Shown here piece by piece: positions 58,201 through 64,000 of a stretch of DNA of 64,000 bases; position 1 is the stretch's first letter; every line of letters begins with the position of its first letter. Under the pieces are notes generated by a model. It ran no database searches, was not told the DNA's origin, and was given only the letters and a program-made list of their open reading frames with translations. A program made the translations under genes and the position numbers. Origin of the DNA: Xiphydria camelus (taxonomy: Eukaryota > Arthropoda > Insecta > Hymenoptera > Xiphydriidae); assembly GCA_963678675.1 (NCBI GenBank), contig OY783198.1:5771001-5835000 (forward strand), read 5' to 3'.

Positions 58201-59404
58201 GTGATGATGGGTCTCGTAGTACGACCACTTAGGGAACACGTTTATAGGCTTTTCGTTGATCACTACGCCGCTACGGGAGCACTTCACACCTTGGCGGACA
58301 ACATACAGCACGCTCAGGGAAAAACCGTTCAGGATCTTGGAGTGCGAGTAAGGGATTTTGTAATAGCACGAATTGACAAACTACGTAGAAGTTTTCGGTG
58401 AACAGTTTTGCGGGAACATAATTGCTTACAGCCAAACATCATTCCCCCATCGGAGGTAGCATTGGAGCGTATTCTGGCGTATTTGGATCGTCTTCAAAAA
58501 GCCGATTCGCCGCTGGATAAATTAGAGAACCTTCTCGCAGCCATCTCGGCCGTCTTCCATTCTGTAAGTTTTAGATATGTATGACGCTTAAAATGAACAG
58601 TTCTTTCAAGTATGCATTTACTAACTGGCAATATCTCCGTGTTAGGTGAAGCACGCAAATCCGAATCGCTTCGAGGAGGTCGGTGCGGACGACATACTTC
58701 CGTTACTCGTGTGGGTCTTGGTCCGTGGAAAGGTCGTAGGTGCTGAGGTCGAGGCAGAATACATGTGGGGACTTCTTCATCCATCGTTACTCACCGGAGA
58801 GGGCGGATACTATCTCACGACGTTATCCAGTGCGGTTCACGTATTGAAAACGTTCAAATCCAGTCAGGGAACGATGTCCACGATAAATGCAAGTTGAAAA
58901 CTTGATTCGTCCTCGCGCGTACCTTGAAATCCAAATTCGCCCATAATAAGACATCATGTAAATTGTTGATTTTTTTTGTCGCTACAGGGTGGTGGAACGC
59001 CAGACTGTTCTTCGGTACTTCGAATTTTGGTTCCAAACGAACTGCACGGTTCTCTCATCAATCACAAATTACCAGTGCGTCCCAACATGAACACTCGAGA
59101 GGTTTGCCGAATTCTCGCCCCACAAATTAAGTGCACGAATCCACAAGATTACGGTCTTTTTAAATTGGTGCAAGGCGAAGGTAAGTTTAGAAAATCTGCT
59201 ACAGAACGGCACGCTGCTCTGAAGGAAATGTGTTTCAGCATACAACATGAACGTAGGAAATGTGCAGTGCAAGTCGTTCGAGTATTGCATTCCTTTTCAG
59301 AAACTCTGCTCGGCGATCACGAATGTCCTCAGGAGCTTTCGCACTGCCTTTTCGCTTACAAACGCATCGATGCCAAAATTGCCTGGCCAAGAACCAGCTC
59401 CTGA
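46161..59404 (+). CDS. spri: Ras and Rab interactor (RIN family), sprint orthologue; 14 constant coding exons
   Basis: RIN proteins are VPS9-type guanine nucleotide exchange factors for Rab5 that bind Ras-GTP and phosphotyrosine proteins, linking receptor signalling to endocytosis. Exons: 46161-46284, 48732-48923, 51293-51477, 51655-51833, 51924-52016, 52252-53559, 53736-54206, 54306-54450, 54534-54766, 57887-58347, 58432-58563, 58646-58888, 58988-59180, 59301-59404. All phases join without a break. With first exon 17811-17869 the product is 1373 aa: SH2 about 102-200, with HPIW start and Arg130 in FVVRQS; polyproline about 440-446; RH about 1020-1100; VPS9 about 1125-1270, with the family Asp (GADDILP) and Tyr (GGYYLTT); RA about 1283-1370. 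Domain order is the RIN order. Exon ends come from reading splice consensus by eye; the domain exons are secure, the 5' end less so. Confidence 0.93.
46285..48731. other. sprint intron between exons 2 and 3
   Basis: A 2.4-kb intron. A (GGA)n-like run lies near 48432-48462. No extra exon or repeat was recognised. Confidence 0.6.
48732..48923 (+). CDS. spri: sprint exon 3: Ser-rich lead-in and first half of SH2
   Basis: The acceptor CTTTTGCAG and donor GGG|GTGAGT bound 64 codons in phase 0. A Ser/Gly/acidic lead-in precedes LIERLIRSHPIWFLPGIQRA, the characteristic RIN SH2 opening with the invariant Trp, followed by GAFHLLQGKEEG. Confidence 0.93.
48924..51292. other. sprint intron within the SH2 domain
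   Basis: A 2.4-kb intron splitting the SH2 between EEG and NFVVR. An AGGGTTGCCACAGACCTGGAAATCCTGGAAA-like stretch near 49980-50040 is internally repetitive (CTGGAAA). No gene was recognised. Confidence 0.6.
51293..51477 (+). CDS. spri: sprint exon 4: SH2 core with phosphotyrosine-binding Arg
   Basis: The exon starts NFVVRQSSQSD, where Arg of the FLVR-like motif is retained, and continues through ALSVRLPPGKGPYIEHYLI with the conserved His, to SLIAHYSQC. The acceptor is CTTTTAG and the donor TG|GTGAGT leaves two bases. The retained Arg and His suggest this SH2 can bind phosphotyrosine. Confidence 0.95.
51655..51833 (+). CDS. spri: sprint exon 5: SH2 C-terminal end and Ser-rich linker
   Basis: The exon encodes SDELPVQLTLPRAM..., the usual SH2 exit of RIN proteins, then GQEFWRYPMANPKPPE and a Ser/Asn run. 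The acceptor is either AAG at 51654 or CAG at 51657, which differ by one codon and stay in frame (a NAGNAG-like pair). The donor is GGTG|GTGAGC at 51834, phase 1. Confidence 0.85.
51924..52016 (+). CDS. spri: sprint exon 6: polyasparagine and Ser/Thr linker
   Basis: A strong pyrimidine acceptor (TACTTTTCTTCAG) at 51923 precedes GC, which completes Gly, then nine Asn codons (51926-51952) and GSTPTTESIVLNLAPISSHDT. The donor ACGA|GTAAGT is phase 1. The preceding 90 nt lack an in-frame stop, so the segment 51834-51923 could also be translated if it is retained. Confidence 0.75.
52252..53559 (+). CDS. spri: sprint exon 7: long disordered linker with polyproline motif
   Basis: This large exon encodes about 435 residues rich in Ser, Thr, Pro and Asn. 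It contains TPPPPPPRWAKPG, a candidate SH3 ligand (residues about 440-446 onward); many SP and TP sites such as SPNEKL, SPMTPVLSP and SPNTPSG; and a basic patch KSKRRRDREARK. Near its end an NDRL-like motif recurs several times. The acceptor is TTTTTAG and the donor GTTT|GTGAGT. Such linkers carry 14-3-3, SH3 and kinase sites in RIN proteins; that role here is inference. Confidence 0.93.
53736..54206 (+). CDS. spri: sprint exon 8: basic/Ser linker
   Basis: About 156 codons starting SANSLNSPYTMTPPRNRLG and including LVPRRRQRSNPVSSKYRHSE, DWEESEETEDKTPLISSSVD and AKPVQPPKVRTK, ending WAVDSSWEFI plus one base. The acceptor is TTTGCTGCAG and the donor G|GTAAGC. RRRQRSNP and RHSEP-like sites resemble basophilic kinase and 14-3-3 motifs. 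Confidence 0.92.
54306..54450 (+). CDS. spri: sprint exon 9: acidic linker
   Basis: A short exon that is strongly acidic (EGDDGEPDYDCDADYETDH, then DEEDENDVLGN) and ends AQSIILQR across the junction. The acceptor GTTCTCAG and donor CG|GTGAGT match flanking phases. Confidence 0.92.
54534..54766 (+). CDS. spri: sprint exon 10: charged linker before RH region
   Basis: Encodes YPELLKPPDNVQSMNSDRNS through EWESMLDTDESDVERIKRNK and KERLDPLL. The acceptor is TGTTACAG and the donor TTAT|GTAAGT leaves one base, which forms TCA (Ser) with the exon at 57887. Confidence 0.92.
54767..57886. other. sprint intron before the RH exon
   Basis: A 3.1-kb AT-rich intron. Besides the candidate internal first exon at 57456-57708 I recognise nothing. 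A 133-codon frame at 56872-57273 lacks an ATG start and any domain. Confidence 0.55.
57456..57708 (+). CDS. Candidate internal first exon giving a short RH-VPS9-RA isoform
   Basis: Inside the 3.1-kb intron between 54766 and 57887 an ATG opens 84 charged codons (MNATEEKAKMTENNVEELKR..., ending QRALVILK) followed by T|GTATGA. One leftover base is exactly what the acceptor at 57887 needs, so it could splice onto PPRVQALRN and give a protein lacking the SH2 domain. The donor is weaker than the others and no homologue is recognised. It could equally be a chance open frame, which stops 23 bp past the donor if unspliced. Confidence 0.25.
57887..58347 (+). CDS. spri: sprint exon 11: RH region and start of VPS9 module
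   Basis: 153 codons from PPRVQALRNRDTAG through ADKTTTFSQNIDNFIQC, VVMRNMRQFMSGMKNYLVKH and NEFLNLDAILEGVMMGLVVR to HAQGKTVQDLGVR. This is the RIN homology region that precedes the catalytic VPS9 fold and is among the best conserved parts of the family. The acceptor is TTTTACAG and the donor CGA|GTAAGG. Confidence 0.96.
58432..58563 (+). CDS. spri: sprint exon 12: VPS9 helices
   Basis: 44 codons beginning PNIIPPSEVALERILAYLDR and ending LLAAISAVFHS, phase 0 at both ends, with acceptor GCTTACAG and donor TCT|GTAAGT. The LxxLxxIxAVFxS pattern is typical of the VPS9 domain. Confidence 0.96.
58646..58888 (+). CDS. spri: sprint exon 13: VPS9 catalytic segment, with probable GC donor
   Basis: Encodes VKHANPNRFEEVGADDILPL, then LVWVLVRGKVVG, EYMWGLLHPSLLTGEGGYYL and TTLSSAVHVLKTF. 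The VPS9 catalytic Asp (residue about 1209/1210) and Tyr (about 1249/1250), needed for Rab5 exchange in the family, are both present. Phase 0 joining to the RA exon requires ending at 58888 (AAT) with a GC donor, GCAAGT. A GT alternative (GTCAGG after position 58858) is only in frame if a weak internal acceptor in the next exon is used. Confidence 0.9.
58988..59180 (+). CDS. spri: sprint exon 14: Ras-association domain, first part
   Basis: Begins GGGTPDCSSVLRILVPNEL after a strong acceptor (T-rich tract, GCTACAG). It continues with NMNTREVCRILAPQIKCTNP and DYGLFKLVQGE. This is an RA (ubiquitin-like) fold segment that binds activated Ras in the family. The donor is GAAG|GTAAGT, phase 1. Confidence 0.94.
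59301..59404 (+). CDS. spri: sprint exon 15: end of RA domain and stop
   Basis: The acceptor TTCCTTTTCAG ends at 59300. The frame reads TLLGDHECPQELSHCLFAYK then RIDAKIAWPRTSS and a TGA at 59402-59404. It completes the RA domain, so the protein ends as RIN proteins do, shortly after RA. Confidence 0.93.
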
Positions 59405-61600
59405 GCAACCATTATCAACGCGATCTGCAAAGGGAAACGTGATCTAACAATAAGTTAGTATTTTAAGTTACATCAATCGGGGTTAGGAGATGGTAGCGGT
59501 GTGAAAATGTTTTTTCCGTTTTTTAAAAGTGAGCGAAGGTCGAGGATGAACTTCGACGGGTTTATCGTCGAGGGGAAAACAACCGCGGTAATCTCCAGCC
59601 CTGATCTTAATCTTACGAAAATATCTAATAACAGATATTTAAAATTGTATGTCTTCGTATGAGACGCATATAGTAATACGGTAAGTATTTATCAGTGACA
59701 TTATTTCCAAAGCAGAATTTCAACTGAATCTATCGGCTACAGATTCAAGGAATGCGATTTTTCCTGTTTAAAGCTCTGTTTAAATGTGATGTTGATATCA
59801 CAAAACACTTTGCACCGATTCCACTTTTTTGAAACTCAGAAACATTGATATGAAAGTATCCAAAATTTAAAGAAGGCAAGGACAACTTAAGTACGGAATG
59901 AATGCGAATGAGATATCTTCTTAAATTTTTAATAAACTCCAACTTCTAACGCGAATCCTTTTATTCAATTGACGGAAAATGAATTGCGTGTATAATTGGT
60001 AAATTGCATCGTCTAATGAAAATTGAGTAAGCGAGCGAAGATTAGAGAACTGAGTAAAGAAATCTCTCTTGCGAATTGTTCTTCCGGCAATTTTCTACCA
60101 TTCGATTGTACATGTATTGCCACTTACGTTGCCTTTAGTAAACTACTTAAATCATATATTTTTAGTAAGCATTTATCAATGCTGTATTGGTAAAACGCAA
60201 AATTTTCTACGTTAAGTTTGCAATTTTACACTGCCACAATTTTTGACTATGGCTGGGTATTTCGTGATTCAAATTATACTCGATGCATGTCTCGTATTGA
60301 ACAAAAATACCGTATGCTATTCAGTATTCAAGATTATACAAATGTCTACAGTGACGGCATCAATAACTAGCTTTGTCAAATGAATTGAGTTGGGCTCTGA
60401 ATTCAAGAGGACGTTGTTTTATCATAATTCTCAAAAGAAACCAGTAAAACGCTCGGATTTTGGGACGTGTATCGTCTTTGGAAATGAACTTCTAAAGTTC
60501 GAAAGAGTTTATTCGCTCATATTGCGTACAAAATTAAATTCGCGCTCGCAGGTGATACACAGCAACTTTGGAAAAAATATGGAATAGCTGATAAATCATC
60601 GATCTCTAAGCTCGACGCCAATCTTGCAAAAGTTTACTATACATTTTCTATAGCCGAATAATACTGTAGGAGACGACTCTATACAAATTTTAGATTAGAT
60701 TACTAAAGGCTAGTTTAGAATATATTTTAACTACTTTTTAGGAGACGTGGAGGAATTATTACATAAGCGACCTGTATTTTATGCAAATCACTTGTATTTA
60801 TTGGGAGTTGTATACATTTTTCTTAACCAACCACCGAACAATTTTATACGAATTTTTGTATTGGAATCTAAGCAGGCTGATTTGGCGATGATTTATAATA
60901 TGTATAGTGCATGAGCAATTTTCTTACGAGCGTTTATTTTCTTCGCATATTGAATTAGCTTTATTGCGAATATAGTAGGTTCAAATTTTGTTCGTCTGTG
61001 CTGTATGCCTCTGTATGCGCTATAAAGTTTGCAAACTCGAGCAATAAAAGTAGAGCTAGGAAGCTGAAATTGTTTTACAATAAAAGAGGTTTACAGTGCT
61101 TACAGAAATATACGGAATAGTGCAATTGATAAAGTGTCATGTTAAATTGTGTTATGTGCAAATCAGCCTTGCACTTGCGTCTCGTTGAATAACACGTAGT
61201 ATTAATAACATTAGCAGCTTATTGTAAATTTCTTTGTAACTATTTATTAAAAGCGTCCTACTTTTATATTATAATTTCATATTTCCTCCTTATACTGCAC
61301 TTTTGTTCAGATTAATATGATTCATTGTAATATTAATGCTTCTAATATGCTAGTCAAGCCGATATGAATGAGAAGTTTGTAATTATAATTAAGTGTAATT
61401 TTTGCAATAATTTTGTCTTCAAATATATTGATTATCATCATTATTATCCTCATCACTATTACCATTACTGTACTATGTAATTCTATGCTCAATAAACCAT
61501 TTTCTATGACTAAGTTTACACGATTCATTTAATGTCGACTTGGTAACAGGATATTCTGTGATTGCTGACATCAAATGACGCGTAAACAGTCTTTCATTAT
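59405..61600 (+). other. Probable sprint 3' UTR with several polyadenylation signals
   Basis: AT-rich sequence after the stop has no coding signal. AATAAA hexamers lie at 59931-59936, 61043-61048, 61079-61084 and 61491-61496, so UTRs of about 0.55 to 2.1 kb are possible. No clear microRNA or structural element was recognised. Confidence 0.55.
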
Positions 61601-61850
61601 CCAATACAATTTGATAAGTTAACTCCTACCCTGATATTAATTTACAGGGCGAATTCAATCTCGTAGGTCATAAGAACATTACACCTAGTTTGTAGTATAA
61701 TATTAGACTCTAATATATTTCATTTATTTCTCTGTAAAACATATTTAATATCGGCAGAGGCGCACTTCTTGAAATATCCTATTTTTTTTAAATAAAAGGA
61801 GAAAGATCGAGTCACTTTTGGGCAGCAGTGCTATGTAGGCAAATGACCTG

Positions 61851-62004
61851 GGCCACTATTCTCGAGCTCATGCGAGAAACTCGTATACGAATCTTTGAAT
61901 CTCACCAATCTCGTTTCGGCTATTCTATTCGGTCCACTATTTCATTGGTTAAAACTAAAGATTCGTATACGACAATTCTCGCACGACATTCGAGAATAGG
62001 GGCC
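61851..62004. mobile_element. Palindromic MITE with possible CTG duplication
   Basis: A ~154-bp inverted-repeat element starts GGCCACTATTCTCGA and ends TCGAGAATAGGGGCC, with a shared internal motif TCGTATACGAATCTTT about 25 bp in from each end. CTG precedes and follows it. The family is not named here; the three-base duplication and GGCC ends would fit Harbinger-like elements. It sits between sprint and PDCD5. Confidence 0.65.
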
Positions 62005-62209
62005 CTGCACTGGAACTCAATCCAATGTCTAGACTGACTAGACTAGATAGCGGGGACACCGACGGATATTCAAACGAATCTCTGAGGTCATGAGGCAACA
62101 ACCATCAAAACCGAAAAGATGAGATATCCTCCCGAAATTGCTAGACAAAAAAGAGAAAGAAATAGGTAAATGGTTTGAAGAAGGAATTATGTGATCGCCA
62201 CATTATCGG

Positions 62210-62456
62210 CGGACGCTCTGTGGTCCTCCGAGAGACCTGCTCCGTTGTTGACTACCGAGAGCCGAGATGGGTCGACGACATCTGGCGTCGGATCGCTACA
62301 CAGATTTGGATGCTGGCGTCATCTAGCGTAACCTGAAACTCAATCTCGAAAATCGTAGCCATCGTAGCTTCTCTAGGTAGTGCCGTTTCCTCAAAATCAC
62401 GTTGTGTGTGCAGGTATTTTAAAAATATCTTGTTTTCTGAAGTAATATTGAAAAAG
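62210..62456 (+). promoter_or_regulatory. Probable PDCD5 promoter and 5' UTR
   Basis: The 250 bp before the PDCD5 ATG should contain its promoter because the gene starts here. No TATA box is evident. The start codon context is AAAAAGATG. The assignment is positional only. Confidence 0.4.
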
Positions 62457-63356
62457 ATGTCGGATCCTGAACTCGATAAAATTCGCAAACAACGTTTAGC
62501 GCAACTACAATCACAATATAAGGTAAATTATTCCATAAATAATTTTCATTTACGAAAACATTGAGATGTCACACTTTAAAATTTGGTATTTCCAAATAAA
62601 TTAAATTATTACAAGTAGAATTGTTTTGTCTTATCAACGCGTGCCACTTTGTCACGTTTTATTTACATCATTTTACAATATCTGCGGATATCCACTGCGT
62701 ACAGTTGCAAATTCAATGTTTGGAGGTTAGAATTGATTGGAACGCTGTTTGACTTTTAATTGAAATGTCAAGGCTCCCAAAAAACGTTACAAGTGATTAT
62801 TTTCATTAAGTTCCGATTTGTCTAAGGGTGGCGATGGAGGTAATCAGGAAGCAGCGGAAGAGAGAAGACAGCAGATGGAGGATATGAGACATAATATTCT
62901 CACCCAAGTCCTAGACCAATCAGCCAGAGCACGATGTGGGTGGTATAGATACTTTTATTATTGAATAACGGGTCAGGAATTTCCCATTAAAAATAATCTT
63001 GTATATTTCAACAGTAAATACGCTGTGTTTGGGAAAGCCAGAGAAGGGAAAAATGGTAGAACAATTGCTCTTAAACATGGCACAACGAGGACAATTGCCT
63101 GGAAAACTTGGCGAACAAGAGTTGATCAGTCTGCTAGAAAGTGTCAATCAACAAACTCAAAAAAAAATGACTGTCAAAGTCAGTGTCTCTTTCTTCATTC
63201 AGTATTTCTCATATTATCTCATTTGCTTGTATTCAAACTGGCTATGATTCCATATTAAGTAAACAAAAGCAAATTATGATACTTCGACTTATCATAAAAA
63301 AATTTCAGTTTGACAGGCGCAGAGCGGCACTGGATTCTGATGACGATGACTTATAG
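62457..63356 (+). CDS. PDCD5: Programmed cell death protein 5 (PDCD5), complete, four coding exons
   Basis: PDCD5 is a small helical-bundle protein conserved from archaea to animals, reported in apoptosis, TIP60 acetyltransferase stabilisation and CCT/TRiC chaperonin function. Exons: 62457-62522, 62827-62935, 63015-63178 and 63309-63356, total 128 aa, close to the usual ~125. The N-terminus is MSDPELDKIRKQRLAQLQSQ. The core VLDQSARARL spans the exon 2/3 junction. LGEQELISLLESVNQQT and MTVKFDRRR match the family C-terminal half, and the tail is acidic (DSDDDDL). All splice sites are GT-AG (GTAAAT, GTGGGT, GTCAGT donors). It lies 3 kb downstream of sprint on the same strand with its own intergenic region. 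Confidence 0.96.
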
Positions 63357-63461
63357 TGCTTAGAGGCTAACTTTGGCATCTGCTTTTTAATGCGACTCTT
63401 CTCTCTTCATTTCATTATCAGGTAACAACAGTGCACCGTCACTATATTTTTATGTGCTTTA

Positions 63462-63592
63462 GGCCCAGGTCCGCAACTCAGGTTTAACTACAATCTCTGG
63501 TTAGTTGCTACGGAGTAGCCAATAGCAGACAAAGCTGGTATCATAGCAACCAACCAAGGATTATAGTTAAACCAGAGTTGTGGAACTGCGCC
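63462..63592. mobile_element. PIF/Harbinger-like MITE with TTA target duplication
   Basis: A ~131-bp element starts GGCCCAGGTCCGCAACTC and ends GAGTTGTGGAACTGCGCC. The two ends are imperfect inverted repeats over about 35 bp. TTA flanks both sides (63459-63461 and 63593-63595), the three-base TWA duplication typical of PIF/Harbinger. It lies about 105 bp after the PDCD5 stop, so it may be part of the 3' UTR. Confidence 0.7.
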
Positions 63593-63943
63593 TTAGTAGT
63601 TCACTATTGTAATGATTTGATTAAGCTGTCTTTATTTAATTTCCGTGTAAAAAATGATTGGGTATACGCGCGATTGGGAGATTACTGCAAATAGTCGCAG
63701 AGAAGTTACTCTTGGTCCATTTTGAACTTTGCAAATTTTAATTTGAGATTAATTTTTCTATCGCGTAAGAGAGGTCACAACGAAACCTAGTTTCATAAGA
63801 ATTACGTTTATTCGATGTAAGTACAAGCCCGAAATACACGTGAAACAGGTCTGTACATAATATGTCTAAAAAAACTTTTTCCACGATTTATAATAGTAGT
63901 GTACAATTTTTATACCGATTCTCTTTTTGTCATTTTGATAATC

Positions 63944-64000
63944 TTATTTTTTTCCAACTTCCTCACGCGAATGTTCCTCTCGGATGGATTGCAAATGCAT
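63944..64000 (-). CDS. Possible C-terminal end of a convergent gene (partial, runs off window)
   Basis: On the minus strand an open frame reads MHLQSIREEHSREEVGKK and stops with TAA at 63944-63946. The frame is open from the window edge, so the Met may be internal. An AATAAA on the same strand about 130 bp further on (63805-63812 region) would suit its polyadenylation. The charged sequence looks protein-like but is too short to recognise, and it may be chance. Confidence 0.3.
   Translation of the reverse strand: MHLQSIREEHSREEVGKK

Overview
This is a nuclear genomic window from an insect, most likely a hymenopteran and probably an ant. That placement is inference. It rests on short introns with insect-style splice sites, CpG that is not depleted and forms many GC-rich CpG-dense blocks, long (GA)n/(CT)n tracts, and many short TA-flanked inverted-repeat elements set in AT-rich islands.

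The window is dominated by one large + strand gene, the Ras and Rab interactor orthologue (RIN family; sprint/spri in Drosophila). Fourteen constant coding exons run from 46161 to 59404. They encode, in order, an SH2 domain, a long disordered Ser/Pro/Asn-rich linker with a polyproline motif, an RH region, a VPS9 Rab5-GEF domain and a C-terminal Ras-association (RA) domain. The first constant exon must receive two bases from an upstream exon. Two candidate first coding exons, at 17811-17869 and 34843-34967, each have an ATG, an open frame and a consensus donor leaving exactly two bases. I therefore read about 17.4-46.2 kb as promoter and intron territory of this gene, with 28 kb or 11 kb first introns.

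Downstream of sprint on the same strand lies a complete four-exon PDCD5 gene (62457-63356, 128 aa). At the right edge a short minus-strand reading frame (63944-64000) with an AATAAA signal may be the 3' end of a convergent gene.

The left ~46 kb contains no other gene I can support. It holds at least six groups of short non-autonomous elements: TA-flanked MITEs with a CCATATGAGG end, with a CACTGAGA end and with a CACCGAGAAA end; two pogo/Tigger-like MITEs; two adjacent TTAA-flanked piggyBac-like elements; and a ~350-bp dispersed repeat whose copies each carry a TGACGTCA palindrome. Several are nested inside one another in both orders. There are also three local tandem duplications and long simple repeats, including a ~337-bp (CT)n tract. 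Between these the sequence is CpG-rich, with only chance open frames.

The points most worth checking are the alternative first exons of sprint, a likely GC-AG intron in the VPS9-RA junction, a 90-nt frame-neutral intron, a possible internal first exon for a short VPS9-RA isoform, and the repeat family that spreads CRE-like palindromes through the regulatory half of the gene.
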